This document shows positions 7,367 to 14,433 of a stretch of 14,433 nt of DNA, in pieces. The notes under the pieces are model-generated. The model saw only the letters and a list, made by a program, of their open reading frames with translations. It was not told the origin of the DNA and searched no databases. The stretch spans positions 1 to 14,433 of the forward strand of contig DAHXPE010000020.1 in the NCBI GenBank assembly GCA_027364495.1, read 5' to 3'. A program made the position numbers and the translations under genes. The number at the start of each line of letters is the position of its first letter. The stretch's first letter is position 1. Origin of the DNA: Candidatus Heimdallarchaeota archaeon. GTDB lineage: Archaea > Asgardarchaeota > Heimdallarchaeia > Hodarchaeales > LC-3.

Positions 7367-8250
7367 GAATCGGTGACTTCTCCAATTAATTTTTTAATGT
7401 TTAGGTATTTTATTTTTTTTTCTTCTTTATTATAAATTATCCTTGAAAAAGAATCTAGATGAGAATGTTTTAGCGTTATGGCTGAATAGAGAGCATTTAA
7501 GAATTGTAATCGAGTCAAGGATAAAGAAGGATTTTCCATATATAATCTCGCTGAATTCCCAATGATCATAAGCGGAAATAGTTTATCTCTTGGTTGACCA
7601 TACCATATTGTTAGATCGATTCGCCCAAGTGGGTATTTGTATAATTCAAGGATGACCTCTTCTCGACTTGGAAATTTTATGAACTTTTTGTTGATAACTT
7701 TAGATAATTCGAGCGGATCCTCATTGACTGATTTTCCAGTATAAATAAAGAGTTTTCTATCACCCTCCTTTGTTTTTTCTTCTAATTCTCTCATTTTATC
7801 AAGAATATATCCGTGTCCAAAATTACTATAAAGATGATTGAAACCAGCAAATATTACTTGGATATTTAGATCATGATAAAATTTTAGATAATCTGGGTGT
7901 TCTATAACCGATAATAAGCCTATTTTTATTAATTTATTTAAATAAATGCCATCACGATTGAACGCAGACTCATCCATTGCCAATACAATCAGATGTTTAA
8001 TTCCATGTTCAAAAAACATAGTAAATAAATCGATCATGGTTTTTCTTGTCAATTCTAAATAATCATCTAACATGCTATTATCCCATTCAACAATCCCTTT
8101 ATTATTAAAAAGCGAATAATATGTTCTTGTTCCATCTATTGGAAAATACAGTGTATCAATATGCTCTTTTTCGCAAATGAATGAAATTTCCTTAGCATTA
8201 AGATTTTGAAATTGATTGTAACCCATTGGAAATCTTAAATCTATTCCCAT
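7363..8250 (-). CDS. Rv3378c-like diterpene synthase, cis-prenyltransferase fold
   Basis: A 295-residue protein that I recognise as a relative of M. tuberculosis Rv3378c (296 residues), which converts tuberculosinyl diphosphate to tuberculosinol or transfers it to adenosine, on an undecaprenyl-diphosphate-synthase fold. The key match is [11 protein letters not shown] (Asp39 in DGTR) against FPFDGTRRWF around catalytic Asp34. Further matches are [11 protein letters not shown] (79-89), [15 protein letters not shown] (123-137), PSREEV (194-199), and the C-terminal region around [18 protein letters not shown] (234-251) and ITLKH (258-262). The family region where ordinary cis-prenyltransferases carry 'RTSGE' is different here (WYGQPRD). 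It starts 2 bases after the cyclase stop and overlaps the receptor start by 4 bases. A divergent ordinary cis-prenyltransferase is the main alternative. The precise product is inferred. Confidence 0.75.
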   Translation of the reverse strand: MGIDLRFPMGYNQFQNLNAKEISFICEKEHIDTLYFPIDGTRTYYSLFNNKGIVEWDNSMLDDYLELTRKTMIDLFTMFFEHGIKHLIVLAMDESAFNRDGIYLNKLIKIGLLSVIEHPDYLKFYHDLNIQVIFAGFNHLYSNFGHGYILDKMRELEEKTKEGDRKLFIYTGKSVNEDPLELSKVINKKFIKFPSREEVILELYKYPLGRIDLTIWYGQPRDKLFPLMIIGNSARLYMENPSLSLTRLQFLNALYSAITLKHSHLDSFSRIIYNKEEKKIKYLNIKKLIGEVTDS

Positions 8251-8252
8251 AA

Positions 8253-9971
8253 TTATGTCTCATATTTTAATATATTTAATAGGCAATACATTGCTATTAA
8301 ACTAAAGAGAGGTCCATGAGAAAGATCATTGTAGCGTAATGGTCGGGGGCCTGTGCCTTCAGGATAACTTTTACGAATGACATTATCATTATCTCGTAAG
8401 TGGTTAATAAAGTAATTATACGTTAGTTTATGCTGAACACTTTGATGATTTAAGCACGATAGCGCAATTAAGCCATAGATTGTGCTTTGTTGTTCAGCTA
8501 TGAATTGAGTTTTAACGGTAGCTCCAAATGTTCCATTAGGATTTTGTATGTTCATTAAAAACAAAAACATCCTTTGTTCAAGATTGTTAACAAGTTTTCT
8601 TATTTCTTTATCAGCATACAAATCAATTTTGCTTTTTTTAATAAAATAAAGTGAAATAGCTACCTGTGCTATAGAATATATTTTACTAAAGGAATATGAT
8701 TGATCATTAAAATACCCCTCTTTGTTTTGTTGTACATTAAGCCACATGAGACCTTCCTTGACTATTTCAAATACAGATTCGTCAGAAAAATAATTTGTAA
8801 TGACACTTGCTAATAAAATTCCACGAGCCGTCATCTCCGATAGTGGATCCTCAGAGCCAATATAGGTTACAAAACTACCATTTTTCCTGACAGCTTGATA
8901 ATAATTTGTAAGTGATCGTATAATTGCTTCTTCTATATCTTGCCCACCAAAATTTTGATGAAACTCATTTAAATAAAGGAGAGTCAAGCTAGTCATATCA
9001 AAATCAGAAGGAGCTTCTGCAATAACGCCCCATCCACCATCCGCATGTTGTAAATGTAATAATTCATTTACAAGAAGCCGATTAGAAGGAACTTGTCTCG
9101 TCCATAATGCTTTAAAACTATAAAGAAGAACTGTATTATAGTGAGACATAGAAGAAAGAATAGAGAGCCCTACATTAGAATATTTAAGAACATAATCTTC
9201 AGCCAGAGAAAGTTTTTTCTTGAAGCTCTCATGAAGAGTTTCAACATCTAAAAACTTTAAAGAATGAAGAATAATTAGTGTTGTGGTATGATTTTGAAAA
9301 AATGAACCATTTGAAGATTGTGAGTTTAATATCAAATCAGTAATCTGTGTTTTTTTATCAATGTCTTGAGTTATAAATAATTTAACAAGAAAAGGATAAA
9401 TCACATTCCAATTATTTGATCGATCTACATTTTTCTTTTTTTCTTTTTGATAATCAGCCATCATTTTCTGTATTTTTTGTAAAAGATAATTAAATGATTT
9501 ATCTTTATTTATTGAGATGAATAAAGCAGAAACAAAAAAAATAAGTATTTTTCTCTCGTAATTTTCCTTTGTATCTATTTCAAAGGCTTCACGTAAGAGT
9601 CCTGAAAATAGCTTTACCCAATGATCCATATTTATTTCAGATGCGCGATAAAGTGTTAACATTTGGTATTGGATATTCACATCCAATCCAGAATCAGATG
9701 TTGTAAGAACTTCATCTGTTACTTTTTCAATCATAATATCAATTGGCTGGTTCTGGCCTGGATAATATTTCTTGATATAAGAAGCCAGTAGAAGAGATTC
9801 CAGTAAACGTGGTGCAAAGGAAATGTCAAGAAAAACTCCTTTTTGATCTAAATGATCAAAAAGATATGATTCAGTTGCAAAAATAATATCTTCTATAACT
9901 TTAATTTTGGCTGATTCTGATTTTACAGCATTAGGTATATTTTTTGACGTACCTTGTAGATTTATTGCCAT
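8253..9971 (-). CDS. Class II diterpene cyclase-like protein (Rv3377c-like)
   Basis: A 572-residue alpha/alpha-barrel protein of the terpene-cyclase/prenyltransferase superfamily. Rv3377c (501 residues) protonates and cyclises GGPP to a halimadienyl diphosphate using a DxDTT motif. Here residues 323-328 are DFDMTS, matching the recalled DCDTTS, with Asp325 as the predicted general acid. The stretch before it (QHADGGWG, 308-315) and three QW-like repeats (NGSFF ~221, KNGSFVTY ~363, QNPNGTFG ~476-483) are typical of the fold, and AEQQSTIYGLIAL (492-504) matches a later conserved helix. No class I DDxxD motif is apparent. The ATG at 9971 has a strong Shine-Dalgarno (AAAGGAG, 9980-9986, spacing 8). 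It is the first gene of the three-gene unit. A non-catalytic or differently specific cyclase is possible because the last Asp of DxDD is absent. Confidence 0.75.
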   Translation of the reverse strand: MAINLQGTSKNIPNAVKSESAKIKVIEDIIFATESYLFDHLDQKGVFLDISFAPRLLESLLLASYIKKYYPGQNQPIDIMIEKVTDEVLTTSDSGLDVNIQYQMLTLYRASEINMDHWVKLFSGLLREAFEIDTKENYERKILIFFVSALFISINKDKSFNYLLQKIQKMMADYQKEKKKNVDRSNNWNVIYPFLVKLFITQDIDKKTQITDLILNSQSSNGSFFQNHTTTLIILHSLKFLDVETLHESFKKKLSLAEDYVLKYSNVGLSILSSMSHYNTVLLYSFKALWTRQVPSNRLLVNELLHLQHADGGWGVIAEAPSDFDMTSLTLLYLNEFHQNFGGQDIEEAIIRSLTNYYQAVRKNGSFVTYIGSEDPLSEMTARGILLASVITNYFSDESVFEIVKEGLMWLNVQQNKEGYFNDQSYSFSKIYSIAQVAISLYFIKKSKIDLYADKEIRKLVNNLEQRMFLFLMNIQNPNGTFGATVKTQFIAEQQSTIYGLIALSCLNHQSVQHKLTYNYFINHLRDNDNVIRKSYPEGTGPRPLRYNDLSHGPLFSLIAMYCLLNILKYET

Positions 9972-9979
9972 GAGCTATT

Positions 9980-9986
9980 CTCCTTT
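9980..9986 (-). promoter_or_regulatory. Shine-Dalgarno of the diterpene cyclase gene
   Basis: Read on the minus strand, AAAGGAG lies 8 bases before the ATG at 9971. It is the strongest ribosome-binding site in the window and fixes this start. Confidence 0.7.
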
Positions 9987-10104
9987 ACCAGTACTTGTCC
10001 CAGATATGACCTTGATGAGGATAAGACGGTTAGTTTTGGATGAATTAATTATTATGAACTAAAATTAAGCTATCCATTTGTCATTTCTAATAAATTGCAA
10101 GTAA

Positions 10105-10113
10105 AAATATAAA
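10105..10113 (-). promoter_or_regulatory. Candidate TATA box for the terpenoid-receptor operon
   Basis: On the minus strand TTTATATTT lies about 135 bases before the cyclase ATG, which predicts a leader of about 110 bases. Other A/T-rich candidates exist nearby, so the choice is tentative. Confidence 0.3.
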
Positions 10114-10321
10114 GTGATTTGATGAATTTAACTCACTCATAGTAAAGGCATCTAGAAAATATAGAGAAAATATATAGGAAAAATATTAAAAAAGAAGATT
10201 CATAAGATGTTTTAAGATTTTAATCTCATTAATACAATGTTTCCTTTTAATGATAGGAACATGCGATCTCTGACTAAAAAATTACATCTTTCTATTCAGA
10301 ATCAGGGAGTAAAATTAATGG

Positions 10322-10650
10322 TTATGTAGGTTTTATAATATTATTTAATGAGCAATACATTTTACCTTTAGACGTAATTTTAACTTCCACATTTTTACCA
10401 TTTCTTCATTTTTCTATAAAATCATTTTGTAACAGTTTATCAGCGACAAAAGAGACTTTTGAGATTCCACTACTGAGATTTGAATCCCAACCTGATTTTT
10501 TAGCTATTATTCCTAATGAATCAGATAATCCATCAAGATCAATGAGTTATTATAAGATAATTCTTTCTGAATCGCTTGGCCGTAGTAATGCATCACTGGT
10601 ATATCAAATTCTGATTCTAAAAATAAATAGCCTTTAGTTCTTAGCATCAT
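10322..10650 (-). pseudogene. Decayed regulator-like gene with frameshift and in-frame TGA
   Basis: Conceptual minus-strand translation gives protein-like sequence in two frames. From ATG 10650 the first segment reads MMLRTKGYLFLESEFDIPVM, then HYYGQAIQKELSYNN, ending in a TAG at 10513-10515. Near 10550 the good frame switches to LIDLDGLSDSLGIIAKKSGW, then FVADKLLQNDFIEK. A TGA at 10406-10408 follows, and the same frame continues RNGKNVEVKITSKGKMYC to a TAA at 10322. The last part looks like the wing of a winged-helix protein ('L...G.IEK..G.....T.KG'), and the Tyr-Gly/Gly-Trp middle is faintly V4R-like. The start may lie further upstream. The breaks could be real decay or assembly errors; family is not assignable. 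Confidence 0.5.
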
Positions 10651-10957
10651 GGCTAATGAAAATAGTCAAAATGTTTCATAGGATTATAGTAGCACCTAAA
10701 ATTTTCCTCATAAATCGTTTTTGAATTTGATATTTATTACTTTTTCAAACTAATTCATTAGTAACCCAAGTATTAATCTTTTTTTGAACAGCTATACGTA
10801 ATTAGGTTACTATGATTCAAAGCATTATCTTACAAATTTAGGAAAGATTGGTATCTAGTATTATTTTCGATATAGAAATAAATTTTTATTTTCTTTTATT
10901 GTGAAAACCTTAACATCTATAAGTAAATGAAAGTAAAAATTTCTTGGTTGAGCCATA

Positions 10958-11881
10958 ATGAATAATAAATGGACAGAAAAAGATATTCCAGATCTAATTG
11001 AAAAAGTAATAATCATCACTGGAGCTAATAATGGTATTGGTTTTGAAAATGTTAAACAATTCACTCAAAAAAATGCAACTGTCATAATGGCTTGCAGGAA
11101 TATGGATAAAGGACAAAAATCCTTGGAAAAAGTCAAGTTAAAATTACCAAATGCTAAAATAGAGCTAATGGAGTTGGATCTAGCAAGTTTAGAATCAATA
11201 AAGATATTTTCAAAATCATTTAAACAAAAATACAATCGTTTAGATGTTCTTTTAAACAATGCTGGTATAATGATGGTTCCATACAGAAAGACAGCGGATG
11301 GCTTTGAAAGTCAAGTGGGGACTAATCACTTAGGACATTTTGCACTCACTGCTCAGCTTTATAATTTGTTACGACAGAATGAAGGATCTAGAGTTGTTAA
11401 TGTCAGTAGCGATGCCCATAAATCAGGAAAAATGGATTGGAATGATTTTTTGTTTGAGACAAATTATGGACGAATAAAAGCTTATGGTAGGTCGAAACTT
11501 GCAAATCTCTTGTTTACATATGAAATGGATCGCAGACTGCGTTCAAAAGGTGTAACCATACTTTCAGTAGCTTCACATCCAGGAACTGCCAGAACCAACC
11601 TTTCAGATCATCTCTTCGGCCCTTCAAAATATGTTTTAAAACCAATTGTATTTGCCTTAATAGCCCAAAGTGCCTATAAAGGATCCTTGCCAAGTGCAAG
11701 GGCAGCAACAGATCCTAATGTTCAAAGTGGACAATATTATGGACCTAAAGGTGTTTTTGGTACAGAAACAAGGGGATGGCCGACAATTGTCCAATCAAAT
11801 GAGCGATCTCATAACATGGATGATGCTAAAAAATTATGGGATGTCTCTGAAAAGCTGACAGGCATTAAATTTGAAATTTGA
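10958..11881 (+). CDS. Short-chain dehydrogenase/reductase, retinol-dehydrogenase-like
   Basis: A 307-residue NAD(P)-dependent oxidoreductase of the classical SDR family. The Rossmann glycine motif is TGANNGIG (21-28), with cofactor-selecting ACRN (45-48) whose Arg favours NADP. Other motifs are LDLAS (74-78), NNAG (100-103), catalytic Ser in VNVSS (147-151), and catalytic YGRSK (Tyr176, Lys180) followed by LAN. HPGTART (~208-214) is the usual PG motif after strand 6. The pattern N-x-LGHFALT plus the PG region is typical of retinol dehydrogenase and WWOX-type SDRs, which act on hydrophobic alcohols and ketones. The substrate here is unknown. Oxidation of a terpenoid alcohol from the neighbouring divergently oriented operon is an attractive but purely positional idea. 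The frame ends with TGA, one of only two TGA stops among the genes here. Confidence 0.93.
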   Translation: MNNKWTEKDIPDLIEKVIIITGANNGIGFENVKQFTQKNATVIMACRNMDKGQKSLEKVKLKLPNAKIELMELDLASLESIKIFSKSFKQKYNRLDVLLNNAGIMMVPYRKTADGFESQVGTNHLGHFALTAQLYNLLRQNEGSRVVNVSSDAHKSGKMDWNDFLFETNYGRIKAYGRSKLANLLFTYEMDRRLRSKGVTILSVASHPGTARTNLSDHLFGPSKYVLKPIVFALIAQSAYKGSLPSARAATDPNVQSGQYYGPKGVFGTETRGWPTIVQSNERSHNMDDAKKLWDVSEKLTGIKFEI

Positions 11882-11906
11882 TTTATGAAGAAATTGGTTT
11901 ATGTTT

Positions 11907-12020
11907 TTAAATAGGAAGTCTTGCACTGCATTTCGGGCATTCTACTAAATTTTCTGACGAAGGATCAGAATAATCACATTCTACACAAGTATTCAAAAGA
12001 TCAAAGGCAAATTTATCCAA
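11907..12020 (-). CDS. Small zinc-ribbon protein, possibly a 5'-damaged remnant
   Basis: A minus-strand frame too short for ordinary calling. From a TTG at 12020 it gives 37 residues with two CxxC knuckles (CVEC and CPKC, 14 residues apart) and ends SARLPI. The frame is open further upstream to a TAG at 12042-12044 and adds NTCGIEL, where the Cys suggests a third half-knuckle. There is no ATG. Such small zinc ribbons are common in archaea and usually bind nucleic acids or proteins. Its 3' end lies 25 bases from the convergent SDR stop. Either it is a short gene with a TTG start or the 3' part of a larger gene that has lost its 5' end. Confidence 0.4.
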   Translation of the reverse strand: MDKFAFDLLNTCVECDYSDPSSENLVECPKCSARLPI

Positions 12021-12244
12021 TTCAATACCACAAGTATTAAACTAAAGATATTGTTCTCCAAATATGCTGAAAGAAAAAGAATACCAGTATCGACATTACA
12101 ATAACAAAAATTCTTTAGGTTTTTAATTAGAGGCAAATTGAACATTTTTATGTTGAATGTAATTATTAAGCCCTTTCCTGAAATTCTTGATATAAAGAAA
12201 AGATCTACTAAACTTTAGAAAAAATAAAACCCATTCATCCCCAG

Positions 12245-12256
12245 AAAAAGAAAAAA
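12245..12256 (-). terminator. T-rich terminator after the histone gene
   Basis: On the minus strand a T6-C-T5 tract lies 25-36 bases after the histone stop codon, the usual archaeal termination signal. Confidence 0.5.
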
Positions 12257-12280
12257 GAATAGAAGTTATATTATTTCAGC

Positions 12281-12487
12281 TTACTTTTGAGAAGCTAATT
12301 TAATATCGTTTTCTTTAACGGTTTTTCGTCCGCTGTGTCTAGCAATTTCTACGGCATATCGTGCAATTTTCATACCATATTCAGAAACTACTTCATTCAT
12401 TCTTTCTACTGCATCTGCTGAGACTCTCTGAGCTCCAGCATCTCTTACAAGTTTTTCGACTCTAGCGTTTGCAAAGTTACCGGCCAT
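12281..12487 (-). CDS. Archaeal histone
   Basis: A 68-residue single histone-fold protein, the normal length for HMf-type histones, which form dimers that wrap DNA. It reads MAGNFANARVEKLVRDAGAQ, followed by RVSADA and the long central helix VERMNEVVSEYGMKIARYAVEIARHSG, then RKTVKENDIKLA. The RKTV-x3-DI pattern is the conserved L2 loop and start of helix 3; VSADA is the L1 region. An in-frame TTG at 12502 exists, but the ATG at 12487 is preferred because GGAG (12497-12500) stands 9 bases ahead of it. There are no N- or C-terminal tails. It is monocistronic, with its own terminator. Confidence 0.95.
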   Translation of the reverse strand: MAGNFANARVEKLVRDAGAQRVSADAVERMNEVVSEYGMKIARYAVEIARHSGRKTVKENDIKLASQK

Positions 12488-12520
12488 TTTTAATATCTCC
12501 AATTTTTAAGATTTTCTTAC

Positions 12521-12530
12521 CATTTAAACG
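12521..12530 (-). promoter_or_regulatory. Candidate TATA box for the histone gene
   Basis: On the minus strand CGTTTAAATG lies 34-43 bases before the histone ATG, predicting a short leader that includes the Shine-Dalgarno. A second similar box (CTTTAAATAGG near 12645) would give a leader of over 100 bases. Confidence 0.35.
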
Positions 12531-13165
12531 TTATTCATACTTTTTTGAAAAAATTACTTGGATGTCATTTAAAACATATTTTTCATTTTTTCTCTGCATT
12601 CATTACATCTAATGGCAATGTAATTAACATAAAATTTTAAACCTATTTAAAGTTTTTGTTTCTTAATGACTATCATTAGTTATGTGTTAAGAGTAAGAGT
12701 CATTATGTTTGGCTATCATGTCCAACATTTGCTAGTAGATTCAATGCTAATAATTAATTCCACCTCTAGTAAAAGACAATTATTTTTCTTTTTCATTTCG
12801 CAGTACCTAATCTTTGGTAACTTCTTTTCAATTTTTCTTCCTTTTGCTTTTTAGAACCGACTTTATTCTTTAATTATAAATGTTTTTAGCACAGGTTTAA
12901 TATAAACTAGGTAAAAAAAGTAGCAAAATTACCCAGTAATCAAGTTATGATTTATTCAATGATTATCAATTGAATCTTGTAGCCTAAATAAGTTCAAATT
13001 ATTTTAAAAAAGTCTAAAATTTGGTTTTTATTTTTTGTATTTCAAAGGTATTATTACCCATTAGAAAAAAAATTTTGATTTTATCCTTTAAGTTTCCCTC
13101 AATTAGTAATAGCTCATTTTTTTATCTCTTACTGTTTATTTTGAGTCTAAAAATAAGGGTTTTTT
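12531..13165. other. Gene-poor, T-rich intergenic region
   Basis: No convincing gene. Two short plus-strand frames (12666-12854 and 13021-13203) have the Phe/Ile/Leu-only composition of translated T-rich DNA. On the minus strand, 12793-12873 gives a 27-codon Lys-rich stretch (KKQKEEKLKRSYQRLGTAK) that could be a gene remnant but has no start. T-runs at 13156-13175 adjoin the stop of the kinase-like gene. Confidence 0.45.
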
Positions 13166-13774
13166 TTAAAATTTTTTTTTCACGATTTCAAAAATTGTTT
13201 TAACTGTTTTATCAATATTTCCATTATTTTGTATTTTGTGAACTTCACCTAATCTATCTCTCCATAATACATCTGCAATGTCATACATTTTTCGAACCTT
13301 TTCCTGTTTTGATTCACTTTCATAATGATCTGGTTCCCGCAACTTCTGTAATTCGTTTATTTTGAAATCTCTCGTTATTATAAATGTCATATCTGGTAGA
13401 TATTCATCGAACCATGAATATAGTTCCCAGACCTTTGTTGCGTTTAATCCATCTACAGAAGCATAGATTGGTCCTGATAAATTGTATCTTATTATGAATA
13501 GTATGTAATCTGACTCTTTTTTAGCTTGTTTAATTTCTTCTAGGTATTCATATCTATGAGCCGTATTTAATAATTGAAAGATAATTCCATCTGCCTCTGA
13601 CCAGGTTTTATCTAATAATTTTTTCCTTAGTATTCTACCTATTTCTGTTTCCATATTTGGAAACTGAATTAACTTGAATTTTTTTCCTGGAAATGATATT
13701 TCAGCTTCTTTGAGTACCAATTCTACTAAAGAATTTTTTCCTACGAAATCTGGTCCTTCAATTGAGATTATCAC
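13166..13774 (-). CDS. Thymidylate-kinase-fold protein with altered active-site motifs
   Basis: A 202-residue P-loop protein closest to eukaryotic and archaeal dTMP kinases. The P-loop is EGPDFVGKNS (6-15). QFPNMETEIGRIL (37-49) parallels the 'FPERSTEIGKLL' dTMP-binding strand, and LLNTAHRYEYL (68-78) parallels 'LLFSANRWE'. IIRYNLSGPIYAS (94-106) parallels 'VDRYAFSGVAFS'. Three usually conserved positions differ: Asp of the DR(Y/H) motif is Ile95, Arg after FPE is Met41, and the P-loop S/T after GK is Asn14. It may therefore be a weak or re-purposed nucleotide kinase. The start is GTG at 13774, with AAGGT (13783-13787) 8 bases ahead. It is divergent from the 126-residue gene. Confidence 0.75.
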   Translation of the reverse strand: MIISIEGPDFVGKNSLVELVLKEAEISFPGKKFKLIQFPNMETEIGRILRKKLLDKTWSEADGIIFQLLNTAHRYEYLEEIKQAKKESDYILFIIRYNLSGPIYASVDGLNATKVWELYSWFDEYLPDMTFIITRDFKINELQKLREPDHYESESKQEKVRKMYDIADVLWRDRLGEVHKIQNNGNIDKTVKTIFEIVKKKF

Positions 13775-13881
13775 GGTTCGTTACCTTATTATCGTTTGTT
13801 TACTTTTCCTAAAAAATCACCTATAATGATATTTACTACGTATTATTATTTCTCTTATTAATTTTTCTGACCGTCCTATTC
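13775..13881. promoter_or_regulatory. Divergent promoter region
   Basis: 107 bases between two start codons pointing away from each other. It holds the Shine-Dalgarno of the kinase-like gene (13783-13787) and A/T-rich TATA-like stretches around 13822-13850 usable in both directions. No ribosome-binding site precedes the ATG at 13882, suggesting a leaderless transcript for that gene. Confidence 0.45.
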
Positions 13882-14262
13882 ATGTCGTTCATACAAGATA
13901 TATTTGAATCCATTGCTAACGAATCTGAAACTAAAGGTACTTTCTTCAGCGTTGTTAATTATTTAGTCGCTAATGAGGATTCAGCTGGAATAAAGAAAAA
14001 AGATATGGAGGATCGTTTTGCTTTTAGAAAATCCTTTTCTGAAATTTTAACCTATCTTAAAGAAAAAAATATCGTTTCCGAAGAAACTTCAAATATTGTT
14101 TTAAATTCCGAAGCTAAGGATTATCTCAAACCTATTTTGCAAAATGTTTTAGCTAAATCTTATGGTTCTAAATACGGACAACTACCAGTTAATGAAGAAG
14201 TTAATCCTTCAGAAGTTTCGATATTATTGGATTGCCGTTCTGAATTATATAAAGCCTATTAA
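13882..14262 (+). CDS. Uncharacterised 126-residue helical protein
   Basis: I do not recognise a family. The protein is soluble and mostly helical, with charged N-terminal helices (SFIQDIFESIANESETKG, FFSVVNYLVAN). Residues ~35-75 are compatible with a winged-helix: KKKDMEDRFAFRKSFSEILT, then YLKEKNIVSEETSNIVLNSE. The spacing would match recognition helix, turn and wing, but no definitive signature is present. There are no Cys pairs or membrane segments. A regulator or adaptor role is a guess. T-rich sequence (14267-14282) follows the stop. Confidence 0.65.
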   Translation: MSFIQDIFESIANESETKGTFFSVVNYLVANEDSAGIKKKDMEDRFAFRKSFSEILTYLKEKNIVSEETSNIVLNSEAKDYLKPILQNVLAKSYGSKYGQLPVNEEVNPSEVSILLDCRSELYKAY

Positions 14263-14433
14263 TTTGAAATTTTGTTTTTTGAGATTATGCAAAAACAGAT
14301 TGTTTAAATATAATGGAAATATAATTTAGTTAACTTAAAACATAAAAAATTATTCTTGTTTAATTTTATAGTATAGGTCTGTTAGGATTTGTCTCATAAC
14401 ATTAACGAATTATTTTTTTCTTATGAAAATGCA
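14263..14433. other. Terminal non-coding segment
   Basis: No frame of note on either strand. A TATA-like TTTAAATATAAT occurs near 14304-14316 and could serve a gene beyond the window. Confidence 0.4.

Larger units (their letters stand above)
9987..10957. other. Long intergenic region between the terpenoid operon and the SDR
   Basis: Apart from the decayed gene at 10322-10650 and the putative operon promoter near 10105, I see no supported gene, RNA or repeat array. An imperfect hairpin (ATGTTTCCT at 10237-10245 and AGGAACAT at 10255-10262) is present but unsupported as a functional site. 10740-10957 would hold the SDR promoter; it is A/T-rich throughout and no single box stands out. Confidence 0.5.

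Noticed and set aside
10237..10262. Imperfect hairpin ATGTTTCCT/AGGAACAT
   Set aside because: One bulge, A/T-rich loop and no T-tract; a single copy far from any start, so chance is likely in such sequence.
1697..10408. In-frame TGA codons in the GTPase and the decayed gene as evidence for TGA recoding
   Set aside because: TGA is the apparent genuine stop of the SDR and the Rv3378c-like gene, Trp is encoded by TGG throughout, and no SECIS-like element was seen.
10478..10500. tRNA T-arm-like motif (GATTTGAATCCC)
   Set aside because: No acceptor, D or anticodon arms around it on either strand; it falls inside the decayed coding sequence.
12666..12854. 62-codon plus-strand frame
   Set aside because: Low-complexity Phe/Ile/Leu/Ser composition from T-rich DNA, no ribosome-binding site, no recognisable motif.
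12793..12873. Lys-rich minus-strand stretch that looks protein-like
   Set aside because: Only 27 codons, no start codon, TAA before and TGA after; too short to call a gene or a pseudogene.
13021..13203. 60-codon plus-strand frame of hydrophobic residues
   Set aside because: Runs into the 3' end of the kinase-like gene on the other strand; its composition is what translated T-runs give.

Overview
The window is strongly AT-rich archaeal DNA. It carries a single-domain archaeal histone, a NucS/EndoMS mismatch endonuclease, TATA-like boxes with short or absent leaders, and poly-T terminators. A Ras-superfamily-like small GTPase fused to a helical tail, next to a eukaryote-like thymidylate-kinase fold protein, points to an Asgard (Promethearchaeota) genome. 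That placement is an inference from gene content; no rRNA or tRNA is present to confirm it.

Layout, plus strand first. 1-1562 is a 5'-partial ABC-2-type membrane permease whose first 70 bases are an inverted copy of an internal part of the same gene, probably a contig-end artefact. 1697-2827 is a small GTPase whose P-loop lies upstream of the first usable ATG, behind an in-frame TGA. 3037-3807 is nucS, whose conserved N-terminus also lies upstream of the first ATG. 3811-4845 is a membrane-anchored TPR-like protein directly behind nucS. 5024-5938 is a redox pair, an N-terminally extended thioredoxin followed by an OsmC/Ohr-family protein.

The minus strand from 9971 to 6326 is the most interesting region: three translationally packed genes. 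The first resembles the class II diterpene cyclase Rv3377c of Mycobacterium tuberculosis (tuberculosinyl/halimadienyl diphosphate synthase). The second resembles Rv3378c, the cis-prenyltransferase-fold enzyme that acts on that product. The third is a methyl-accepting chemotaxis protein with no extracellular domain. The working model is that archaeal GGPP, already made for lipid synthesis, is cyclised by the first enzyme and released or transferred by the second, while the co-translated receptor reports on the membrane or the product. A small two-helix membrane protein (5975-6151) lies downstream on the same strand.

9987-10957 is mostly non-coding and contains a decayed minus-strand gene (10322-10650). 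10958-11881 is a short-chain dehydrogenase. A small zinc-ribbon reading frame (11907-12020, minus) converges on it. The histone follows (12281-12487, minus), then about 660 bases with no convincing gene. The right end has a divergent pair: a thymidylate-kinase-like protein (minus) with altered catalytic motifs, and an uncharacterised 126-residue protein (plus). All homology statements come from motif recognition and memory of family sequences, not from searches.
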